In this document: in pieces, positions 1-5,896 of the stretch | Layout: every line of letters starts with the position of its first letter | Numbering within the stretch: the first letter of the stretch is position 1 | Assembly (NCBI GenBank): GCA_025352305.1 | Contig: JANXTQ010000025.1 | Span: 1 to 7,227, forward strand | DNA length: 7,227 nt | Direction: 5' to 3' | DNA from: Actinomycetes bacterium | GTDB taxonomy: Bacteria > Actinomycetota > Acidimicrobiia > Acidimicrobiales > RAAP-2 | Made by a program: the position numbers and the translations under genes | The notes under the pieces: model-generated | What the model was told of the DNA's origin: nothing | The model's input: the letters and a program-made list of their open reading frames with translations, nothing else | Databases searched by the model: none

Positions 1-197
1 ACGGGCTTAGAACTACGCCCACAGCCGCGTTGGTCCGGCACAATGCATCGGTGGCCCTTTTTAACTAACCGCGTACTCACGAGGTCCCACACCGCCGACG
101 TGTCGGGCCAACCGTGCAGCAACAAGATGGGTTCGCCCTCGCCCTCGTCGTGTACAAAAAGTGACACGCCTTCGCGTTGTACCCACGATTCGCTCAT
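1..197 (-). CDS. Alpha/beta-fold hydrolase, N-terminal part (epoxide hydrolase-like; runs off the left edge)
   Basis: The leftward frame starting with ATG at 197 stays open to the window edge and gives 65 complete codons, beginning MSESWVQREGVSLFVHDEGE. Residues about 27-35 read PILLLHGWPDTSAVW: a hydrophobic strand followed by HGWPD, the oxyanion-hole region of epoxide hydrolase and haloalkane dehalogenase-like proteins. PDQRGCGRSSKP follows near residues 54-65, the usual next conserved block. The nucleophile elbow and the rest of the triad lie outside the window, so the substrate cannot be told. In actinobacteria the same N-terminus also occurs in two-domain proteins fused to a short-chain dehydrogenase (EphD-like), which cannot be excluded here. 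A TACGGT box 6 nt before the ATG suggests a leaderless transcript. The gene is divergent from ogt. Confidence 0.85.
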   Translation of the reverse strand, partial: MSESWVQREGVSLFVHDEGEGEPILLLHGWPDTSAVWDLVSTRLVKKGHRCIVPDQRGCGRSSKP

Positions 198-203
198 TGC
201 CTG

Positions 204-209
204 ACCGTA
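204..209 (-). promoter_or_regulatory. Candidate -10 box (TACGGT) for a leaderless transcript of the left-edge hydrolase
   Basis: On the minus strand TACGGT (TAnnnT type) ends 6 nt before the ATG at 197. This would put the transcript start at the start codon, a common actinobacterial arrangement. No convincing -35 element lies 16-19 bp upstream, and no good Shine-Dalgarno site is seen. Inferred from position only. Confidence 0.35.
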
Positions 210-237
210 GCGGACCGCACTCTGATAGGAAGACGCC

Positions 238-705
238 GTGAGTAGTCGTCTTTTGGTCTCGTCCCCGGTTGGTCAGTGGGCCGTTGAAGGAGATAGCGAC
301 GGTATCGAGCGGATATATCTCACGAAACTTCCCACCCTCGAGACTCCCGGCGTCGTTGCGAAAACCGTTCGCGACGCCGCGCGCCAACTCACTCAGTACT
401 TCGCAGGTCGCCGGCGCGACTTTGACATGGATCTGCACCTCGTCGGTACGGCATTTCAACAAGAGGTCTGGAGCCATCTCGGCAGCATCAATTACGGCAC
501 AGTACGCACCTACGGCGACGTGGCCATCGCTATTGAACATCCGCACGCCTACCGCGCCGTCGGCAACGCCAATTCAAAAAATCCGTGGGCGATTGTTGTG
601 CCCTGTCACCGCGTCGTGGCGAGCAACGGAATTGGTGGCTACGGCGGGCGCCTCGACGTGAAGCGATTCCTGCTTCGCCTCGAAGGTGTTCACCAATACG
701 GCTAG
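238..705 (+). CDS. ogt: Methylated-DNA--protein-cysteine methyltransferase (O6-alkylguanine repair)
   Basis: This 155-residue protein would remove alkyl groups from O6 of guanine in the cytoplasm by transferring them irreversibly to its own cysteine. The active-site motif is IVVPCHRVV, with acceptor Cys123 and partner His124. The DNA-binding domain is also clear: FQQEVWSHL at 73-81, the TYGDVA block at 91-96, then RAVGNANSKNP at 106-116, whose Arg106 matches the arginine finger. The C-terminal block GIGGYGGRLDVKRFLLRLEG follows. Length is typical of the Ogt family, and there is no fused Ada regulatory domain. The GTG start at 238 is supported by AGGAAG at 227-232, five bases upstream. The gene is divergent from the left-edge hydrolase. 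phaZ follows on the same strand after 79 bp, but no functional link between the two is evident. Confidence 0.95.
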   Translation: MSSRLLVSSPVGQWAVEGDSDGIERIYLTKLPTLETPGVVAKTVRDAARQLTQYFAGRRRDFDMDLHLVGTAFQQEVWSHLGSINYGTVRTYGDVAIAIEHPHAYRAVGNANSKNPWAIVVPCHRVVASNGIGGYGGRLDVKRFLLRLEGVHQYG

Positions 706-768
706 GTGTCGCAAAATCCGGCGGGAGCGTCGTTAGGCTGATCCGTCAAAGCGGTCCGTCGTGACCCC

Positions 769-776
769 GAGGGAGG
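769..776 (+). promoter_or_regulatory. Strong Shine-Dalgarno site that fixes the phaZ start
   Basis: GAGGGAGG lies 8 bases before the GTG at 785. An upstream in-frame GTG at 761 would place this site inside the coding region and has no Shine-Dalgarno site of its own. The downstream GTG is therefore the better start. Confidence 0.7.
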
Positions 777-784
777 CGACTGAC

Positions 785-1639
785 GTGTTTCGCGTAGAAA
801 CCTCTGAACCCATTGCCGTTGACGGCGATCTGAATGATGGACTCTCGCACCTCGTCACGGTGCGAGACCGCACGCTGCGAGTCTCGGTTCGACCAGGAAG
901 TTCGAAACGCACTCCGCTACTACTCATCAATGGCATTGGCGCCAGTCTCGAAACGTTTGGCCCACTCATGCGCCACCTCGATCCGGATCTCGAGGTCATT
1001 CGATTCGACCCGCCCGGAGTGGGCGGTTCGCCGGCCGCGTCACGGCCGTACCGATTTCACACGCTCGCCACCGTGCTTGGCCGAGTCCTTGATCACTTGG
1101 GCCACGAACGAGTAGATGTGCTCGGAATTAGTTGGGGCGGCGCGCTGGCTCAACAGTTCGCCTTCTCGCAGCGCTCGCGCACCCGCCGACTCGTGCTCGT
1201 CGCGACCGGCACCGGTGCGCTAATGGTGCCCGGATCGCCCACGGTTCTCGCGCGACTCGCGACGCCGCGGCGCTACCGCGACCCGGACTACTTGTTGTCA
1301 ATAGCCCCCGAGCTGTACGGCGGATCGATTCGAGACAATCTCGACGAGATGCTGCCACTGCTACGTACATTTCGCCACGGGGGCCAACCCGGTGGTTACG
1401 CCTTGCAGGTCCTCGCCGGCGCCGGATGGACCAGTGTGCCGTTCTTGCCACTAATTAGCGCACCCACCTTGGTTCTCGCCGGTGACGACGACCCCATTAT
1501 TCCCACCATTAATGGGCGACTCATCGCCAAACTCATCCGACACAGCGAACTCGTGATCTACCGCGGTGGCCACGTCGAACTGGTGGCTCAACCAACGTTG
1601 CTGTCGGGGGGAATTGAAGAGTTCCTCTCTCGTGCCTAG
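785..1639 (+). CDS. phaZ: Intracellular medium-chain-length poly(3-hydroxyalkanoate) depolymerase
   Basis: The product would hydrolyse intracellular PHA granules to 3-hydroxyalkanoic acids. From GTG 785 it has 284 residues, close to the 283 of the Pseudomonas putida enzyme as I remember it. Long blocks match that family: PLLLINGIGA, then LDPDLEVIRFDPPGVGGS, then GISWGGALAQQFA, then MVPGSP with TPRRYRDP, then AGAGWTS and AGDDDPIIP. Numbered from this start, the catalytic residues are nucleophile Ser116 (GISWGG), Asp236 (GDDDP; an adjacent Asp is possible) and His263 (GGH). No signal peptide is visible, which fits an intracellular enzyme. A 24-nt longer form from GTG 761 is possible but less likely. 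The phaC gene lies 104 bp downstream on the same strand, so synthesis and mobilisation are paired. Generic alpha/beta hydrolase is the fallback name, but the family-specific blocks make PhaZ much more likely. Confidence 0.9.
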   Translation: MFRVETSEPIAVDGDLNDGLSHLVTVRDRTLRVSVRPGSSKRTPLLLINGIGASLETFGPLMRHLDPDLEVIRFDPPGVGGSPAASRPYRFHTLATVLGRVLDHLGHERVDVLGISWGGALAQQFAFSQRSRTRRLVLVATGTGALMVPGSPTVLARLATPRRYRDPDYLLSIAPELYGGSIRDNLDEMLPLLRTFRHGGQPGGYALQVLAGAGWTSVPFLPLISAPTLVLAGDDDPIIPTINGRLIAKLIRHSELVIYRGGHVELVAQPTLLSGGIEEFLSRA

Positions 1640-1654
1640 GTAATTTCCCACCAC

Positions 1655-1683
1655 TTTCGTTTCGTTCACTCCTCGCGTAGGAT
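1655..1683 (+). promoter_or_regulatory. Candidate promoter upstream of phaC
   Basis: TAGGAT at 1678-1683 is a good TAnnnT -10 box. TTTCGT at 1655-1660 is a weak -35 candidate with a 17-bp spacer. The transcript would start near 1690 with a leader of about 54 nt before the ATG at 1744. It would let phaC be expressed independently of phaZ. Only the -10 box is persuasive. Confidence 0.35.
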
Positions 1684-1743
1684 CGCGGCACGCGACTGAC
1701 ATCTCGAGGGGTTCTCGGGTCAATTTCGGCGCTGAGGAGCACC

Positions 1744-3429
1744 ATGACTACAAGTCAGGACGCCGACAACCTCGCATTCCCACTGGACGCACTCTTAATT
1801 GACGCGAGTCTCGGTACCGCTCGGCGATTCTTGCCGAACTCGTCGATGGTGAAGTTTGGACTCGCCCTCGCGAAAAAACCGGTCGTCACTGCGAGACGAG
1901 GCGTCGGCCTGGCCAACGAGCTGCGCCGAATTGCCGTAGGAACTTCGAGCGTGGAGCCGCCGAAGAGGGACCGACGATTTGAAGACGACGCCTGGCGCAA
2001 CAATCCCTTTCTTAAGCGCGCCGCCCAGAGCTACCTGAGCACTACTAAAACTGCGGAGGAACTTCTCAACCTCGCGCAACTGCAGTGGCGCGATGATCGA
2101 CGAGTTCGATTCGTTCTCAACAACGTGTCCGAGGCACTCTCGCCGAGCAACTTTGCGTTAGTCAACCCCGCTTCAGCGAAAGCAGCCATCGACACCGGCG
2201 GAATGTCGCTCGTTCGCGGCGCACAGAACTTCGTTCAAGACATGCGCACTCCCCCGCGCGTACCCGAGATGGTCGACTCCACTCCGTTTAAGTTGGGTGA
2301 GAACGTGGCCGTGACGCCGGGCGCCGTGGTCTATCGCTCAGAAATTCTGGAACTGATTCAGTACAGCGCCCAGACCGATCAGGTTCATGCGGTTCCACTC
2401 CTGATCATTCCGCCGACAATCAATAAGTTCTACGCGACGGACTTGACTCCGGGTCGAAGCCTCGCGGAGTTCTTGGTGCAGTCGGGTCAACAGGTCTTCA
2501 TGATTTCGTGGCGTAATCCCGACGGGCGTCACTCGAGTTGGGGACTCACTGAGTACGTCCAGGCAGTGCTCGATGCTCTCGACGCCGTCGAACGCGTGAC
2601 GGGTTGCGAGCGCGCCATGATGGCCGCCGCGTGCTCCGGAGGAACAATTGCCGCCGTCGCCGCGGGAGTTCTCGCCGCCACGGGCAAGCAACACCGACTC
2701 GCGGGACTCACTTTGTTGGTAACGGTGCTCGACAACGAACGTGCCGGAGACGCCGCGGCGTTCGCCGACAAGCGTTTGGTCAACGCCGCCAAATCAATGT
2801 CGGCGCGCAAGGGTTACCTCGACGGACGCCAGTTGGCCGAGGTGTTTGCGTGGCTTCGACCGGGTGACCTGGTGTGGAACTACTGGGTGAACAACTATCT
2901 CTGCGGAAATCGACCACCCGCCTTCGACATTCTGTTTTGGAACTCGGACACCACGCGTATGACCGCACAGTTGCACGCTGACTTCATTGACGTGGCCATC
3001 GACAACTCCCTCGTTCGTCCCGGCGGCGTCACCTTCAAGGGACTGCTCATTGATTTAAAGCAGGTGCACGTCGATACCTACGTGCTCGCAGGAATCTCCG
3101 ATCACATCACGCCCTGGGAGAGTTGCTACCGCACGACTCAGATGCTCGGCGGTGAGGTTCGATTTACTCTGTCGCGCAGCGGTCACATTGCAGCACTCGT
3201 CAATCCACCGACGAATCCCAAAGCCACATTTCAAACCAATCCGAAAAATCCTCAGGAAGCAGCGACGTGGTTGGCGGGATCGACTACGGAAAAGGGCAGT
3301 TGGTGGCCCGACTGGGCCACGTGGCTTGCCGAGCACGCCGGCTCGGACATTGAAGCACCGAGCGAACTCGGAGGCGGCGGACTAATTCCTTTGGCAACCG
3401 CACCCGGCACCTACGTCTTTGAGAAGTAG
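1744..3429 (+). CDS. phaC: Poly(3-hydroxyalkanoate) synthase, class II-like
   Basis: The enzyme polymerises (R)-3-hydroxyacyl-CoA into PHA at the granule surface. At 561 residues it matches class II (Pseudomonas PhaC1-type) synthases, about 559. The N-terminal PhaC domain spans about 70-230, with WRNNPFLKRAAQSYL at 84-98. PPTINKFYATDLTPGRSL (223-240) is the diagnostic block before the alpha/beta-hydrolase core. The triad is nucleophile Cys297, Asp453 (GISDHITPW) and His481 (SGHIA), spaced as in Pseudomonas enzymes. Two features are odd. The lipase box reads AACSGG, with Ala where Gly normally precedes by two residues. Position 483 is Ala where class II enzymes usually have Gln, as in class I enzymes. 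The ATG at 1744 is preceded by GAGGAG at 1734-1739. phaZ lies upstream; no phasin, PhaD regulator, second synthase or PhaE/PhaR subunit is seen nearby. Substrate length preference is an inference. Confidence 0.93.
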   Translation: MTTSQDADNLAFPLDALLIDASLGTARRFLPNSSMVKFGLALAKKPVVTARRGVGLANELRRIAVGTSSVEPPKRDRRFEDDAWRNNPFLKRAAQSYLSTTKTAEELLNLAQLQWRDDRRVRFVLNNVSEALSPSNFALVNPASAKAAIDTGGMSLVRGAQNFVQDMRTPPRVPEMVDSTPFKLGENVAVTPGAVVYRSEILELIQYSAQTDQVHAVPLLIIPPTINKFYATDLTPGRSLAEFLVQSGQQVFMISWRNPDGRHSSWGLTEYVQAVLDALDAVERVTGCERAMMAAACSGGTIAAVAAGVLAATGKQHRLAGLTLLVTVLDNERAGDAAAFADKRLVNAAKSMSARKGYLDGRQLAEVFAWLRPGDLVWNYWVNNYLCGNRPPAFDILFWNSDTTRMTAQLHADFIDVAIDNSLVRPGGVTFKGLLIDLKQVHVDTYVLAGISDHITPWESCYRTTQMLGGEVRFTLSRSGHIAALVNPPTNPKATFQTNPKNPQEAATWLAGSTTEKGSWWPDWATWLAEHAGSDIEAPSELGGGGLIPLATAPGTYVFEK

Positions 3430-3503
3430 ATCTCTCCGCTAGCTCTGCAGGTTGTTGTCGGGCACCGTCAATGAATGTAACGGCGACGTCGTGGCATCAA
3501 AAT

Positions 3504-4007
3504 TTATTTGGAGAGTTTGCGACGACGTGATCGCTGCGGTGCCGGAATGTTGACTTGCCAGATACTTCGATTGCGTTCATTTTCGTCGCCCCACGTATTG
3601 ACCGCGCGACGAAGCACCGACCACGCCACCCATATCAACGCACCGGCCGCGGGCAACTCCACTCCGAACGCCGAAAATAGCGACTCGGAGAAGGCACCGG
3701 ATCGCGCCGTCGTTACATCGAACCACGCGTCGATAACGAACATCGTCGCCGCGACATTGGCAAAGACAATCACGACGAGTCGACCTCTGTACGCCGCCCA
3801 CGTGGTCAACAACAAGACCACGACCTGGCCGGTGTCGAGTCCCACCCACGCCAGTTTCCAGTGCGCCGCGACGTAGGCACGAGGTAGGACCCAGCCGAGG
3901 TAGGCCGTCCACACAATCAAAAAACTTGTTCCCACCACCAGGGACATCAGAACGAAGCCGCGCGCTCGGCGGCCGTTCTGGCGCAGTGGTGAGACGGCGT
4001 CACTCAC
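3504..4007 (-). CDS. Four-helix integral membrane protein of unknown function
   Basis: I cannot assign a function. The 167-residue product has four likely membrane helices at about 18-41, 50-73, 77-98 and 114-133. The N-terminus (Arg-Arg-Ala-Arg at 13-16) and the Arg/Lys-rich tail (160-167) are both strongly basic, consistent with both ends in the cytoplasm. The sequence WVGLDTGQVV near 54-63 and VIDAWFDVTTA near 91-101 resemble small hypothetical membrane proteins common in actinobacteria, but that is from memory. It starts with GTG at 4007, ten bases after the tandem TAG-TAA stop of the upstream gene, and has no good Shine-Dalgarno site. Translation is therefore probably coupled and the two genes form one operon. 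It is convergent with phaC, separated by 74 bp without a recognisable hairpin terminator. Confidence 0.75.
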   Translation of the reverse strand: MSDAVSPLRQNGRRARGFVLMSLVVGTSFLIVWTAYLGWVLPRAYVAAHWKLAWVGLDTGQVVVLLLTTWAAYRGRLVVIVFANVAATMFVIDAWFDVTTARSGAFSESLFSAFGVELPAAGALIWVAWSVLRRAVNTWGDENERNRSIWQVNIPAPQRSRRRKLSK

Positions 4008-4017
4008 GAAAGAGTTA

Positions 4018-4767
4018 CTACGCGGGCGGGTTGGCGATGGCAGAGTTCATGGCTGCCACGCCCGTCGCTAGCGCGCTGCATTCGTCGTCGCTCAAAACAT
4101 CGAGGTAACTCGCCATCATCGTCGTGGTGAGGCCTTCGGCATTGGCCATGCGACTTTCGAGATCGTGGGTTCTCTCGGGGGTGTCGTCATCGTTGTATCC
4201 GTGCAGTTTAAAAATCGTCTCGTTGGCAATAAAGCAGGCCTCATTGGGAGCGATTGAAAATTCACGCGTCGCGTGAATGTGAACTCCACCGCGCAACTCA
4301 CGCAACAAAATTGAACCGAGGTACGCCGCGTGCGTGGCGTTGCTCGGCACGGGGAAGTTTCGGTATCCGTCAACGAGCGCGTACAGACCGCTCGGCACAC
4401 CAGCGATTACCTTGTGCGCAGCGTCGGCGAATGCTCGCAACGTCGCTTCATCGATGTTGGCAAAAACTCGGTCGGCGTAGTTGAACGCCGCCTGAAGATG
4501 TTCGTTTGCTCCCGTGACCGGTTCAATCTTGGCGCGCGCGCTGGTCCACAGTCCGGTGATGGCTCGTTCGTGAAAGAACCAGAATGCGTCTTGGATGTCC
4601 GCCACACTCGGATCGCCTAAGACACCAGCGCGTCCAATCCCGTAAAACTCAAACATGTTGAGGCCGTGTTCTTGGCCGTGAGCGGCCGTTTGCGGATCAA
4701 AGTAATAGGACATTCCAATCAACTGGATCGGGCCGGCCACAGTGGTTTCAAGTTCGCTGGAGTTCAT
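4018..4767 (-). CDS. Soluble protein resembling the SCO6745 (SalK-like) family
   Basis: This 249-residue protein lacks a signal peptide and membrane segments and is rich in Ala, Glu and Asp. Several blocks resemble the actinobacterial SCO6745 family: GPIQLIGMSYYFDPQTAAHG near the start, then FYGIGRAGVLGD, then a central FNYADRVFANIDEATL. The segment AAYLGSILLRELRGGVHIHA (148-167) corresponds to the family's conserved region ending in RGxxHxxA. The C-terminal part (about 205-245) is helical and may correspond to the helix-turn-helix-like end described for this family. No catalytic motif is evident, and the family's role is unsettled: database names mix HTH and SalK. The match was made by eye, without a search. 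It begins at ATG 4767, leads the operon with the four-helix membrane protein, and is divergent from the 4856-5896 hydrolase. A TATGGT box 8 nt before the ATG suggests a near-leaderless transcript. Confidence 0.8.
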   Translation of the reverse strand: MNSSELETTVAGPIQLIGMSYYFDPQTAAHGQEHGLNMFEFYGIGRAGVLGDPSVADIQDAFWFFHERAITGLWTSARAKIEPVTGANEHLQAAFNYADRVFANIDEATLRAFADAAHKVIAGVPSGLYALVDGYRNFPVPSNATHAAYLGSILLRELRGGVHIHATREFSIAPNEACFIANETIFKLHGYNDDDTPERTHDLESRMANAEGLTTTMMASYLDVLSDDECSALATGVAAMNSAIANPPA

Positions 4768-4775
4768 AAAGGTGA

Positions 4776-4781
4776 ACCATA
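4776..4781 (-). promoter_or_regulatory. Candidate -10 box (TATGGT) for the leftward two-gene operon
   Basis: On the minus strand TATGGT ends 8 nt before the ATG at 4767. The predicted transcript start falls at or 1-2 nt before the start codon, so the mRNA would be leaderless or nearly so. The absence of a Shine-Dalgarno site fits. No clear -35 element is seen. The left-edge hydrolase has the very similar TACGGT box in a comparable position. Confidence 0.35.
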
Positions 4782-4855
4782 GAGGCTCGCGCCCAGAGAC
4801 CGTCCTTTTTCCGTGACGCTAAATCTGTAGCCTCAGCAATGGAGTTCCTTCGCCC

Positions 4856-5896
4856 ATGACCCCGAACACCCCCCGAACGTTGCTGGATGCCGCAGCCGTC
4901 ATTGGCTGCACCCTGCGTCGCGATATGGCTGTTCGCTCGGACGAACTCCGTCGAGCGGTCACTCGTCAGCCCCAACATCGCCACGAGAGCATTGGTTGGA
5001 CGGTTGTCAACAAGGATCTCCACGGACGAAATTTCCGCTACCGCTATACCGACAACGTTGATGCCTGCGGCCCCGAGGGTCCAGGTAGCGAGCCGATCTG
5101 GGCCATCAATATTCACGGGTACTTCGCTGGTGGTTCAATGTACGCTCGCGAGTCCGAGTGGTTGGCGCGCCGACTCGGTTGGCGAGTCGTCAACCCGTCC
5201 CTCCCGGGCTTTGGCGGTTCGGACCCTTTGGATTGGGGCGAGGTCACCATTAACTCATTCAGTGACCACGTAGACATTGTTCGCCGAGAGCTCGGAATCC
5301 AGAAATTTGTCATTCTGGGTCACTCCATGGGCGGCGCCGTAGCCGTCGACTACGCCTCGCGTCACGCCGATGATGTACTCGGCCTGATCTACCGTGACGG
5401 TGTCGCCACACCACAGTGGCAGGCGCGCACCTCACTGCCGACGCGACTGCTCTCACACGTGTTGCCCGACGCTGCGCCGATGATGGACCTCGTGAGTGCA
5501 ATAGCGCTGGACGCTCCTGACTTGCTGATTGGTCACATGTTCACGACGATTCGCTCACTGATCCCGGATCTAAAGAGCAACGTAATGATGGTCGCGCACT
5601 CGGCACCCGTCGCGACGATGTTGCTCAATATTGACCTCACCTCATCGGTTCGAGCTCTCGCCGCGAGTGACGTGCCGATCTATGGAGCCTGGGGTTGTTT
5701 TGATCGAGTCGTGACGATGCCGGCCGCGGCGTCATTCTCTGAAGCGAGTGGCGTGGCGATCCAGTGGGTACCCGGTGGACATTCCTGGATGCTCGCGCGA
5801 CCCAGCGGACAGAGCGATCTATTAACTGAGGTCGCGAGCGGAACTGCGTTTATTGAAAAAATGCTGGCGCGTCGTAGCGCGCTGGCGACGCGCTAA
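4856..5896 (+). CDS. Alpha/beta-fold hydrolase of unknown substrate
   Basis: This 346-residue protein has a complete alpha/beta-hydrolase catalytic set. NIHGYFAGGSMY (85-96) supplies the HG oxyanion-hole region, and NPSLPGFGGSDPLDW (113-127) is the next conserved block. GHSMGG contains nucleophile Ser157, GCFDRVVTMP contains Asp283, and GGHSW contains His309. A cap region of about 185-265 separates the core halves. About 80 residues precede the core, longer than in minimal hydrolases, and show no signal peptide. Such sequences include esterases, lysophospholipases and C-C bond hydrolases; the motifs do not distinguish them. The ATG at 4856 has GGAG at 4841-4844, a rather long 11-base spacer. 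It is divergent from the SCO6745-like gene (88-bp gap). Its TAA overlaps the TAG of the convergent DoxX-Rieske gene. Confidence 0.88.
   Translation: MTPNTPRTLLDAAAVIGCTLRRDMAVRSDELRRAVTRQPQHRHESIGWTVVNKDLHGRNFRYRYTDNVDACGPEGPGSEPIWAINIHGYFAGGSMYARESEWLARRLGWRVVNPSLPGFGGSDPLDWGEVTINSFSDHVDIVRRELGIQKFVILGHSMGGAVAVDYASRHADDVLGLIYRDGVATPQWQARTSLPTRLLSHVLPDAAPMMDLVSAIALDAPDLLIGHMFTTIRSLIPDLKSNVMMVAHSAPVATMLLNIDLTSSVRALAASDVPIYGAWGCFDRVVTMPAAASFSEASGVAIQWVPGGHSWMLARPSGQSDLLTEVASGTAFIEKMLARRSALATR

Noticed and set aside
61..546. 161-codon leftward open frame across ogt
   Set aside because: It is antisense to the well-supported ogt gene, shows no recognisable motif, and crosses the start of the left-edge hydrolase in another frame.
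734..739. TAGGCT as a -10 box for phaZ
   Set aside because: It fits TAnnnT but has no -35 candidate at a workable distance; too weak to list as a feature.
761..784. Upstream GTG at 761 as the phaZ start
   Set aside because: It lacks a Shine-Dalgarno site, and the strong GAGGGAGG at 769-776 would then be coding. The 785 start gives the family's usual length.
3430..3503. Terminator between phaC and the convergent membrane protein gene
   Set aside because: Only short palindromes (for example CGACGTCG near 3483-3490) and a distant CTCTCC/GGAGAG match are present. No stem of useful length is followed by a T-run.
4813..4833. Promoter GTGACG ... TAGCCT for the 4856 hydrolase
   Set aside because: The -35-like and -10-like elements are only 9 bp apart, too close for a sigma-70-type promoter. 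Neither element alone is convincing.
4748..5116. 122-codon leftward open frame upstream of the SCO6745-like gene
   Set aside because: It lies antisense to the N-terminus of the 4856-5896 hydrolase, overlaps the start of the 4018-4767 gene in another frame, and has no family features.
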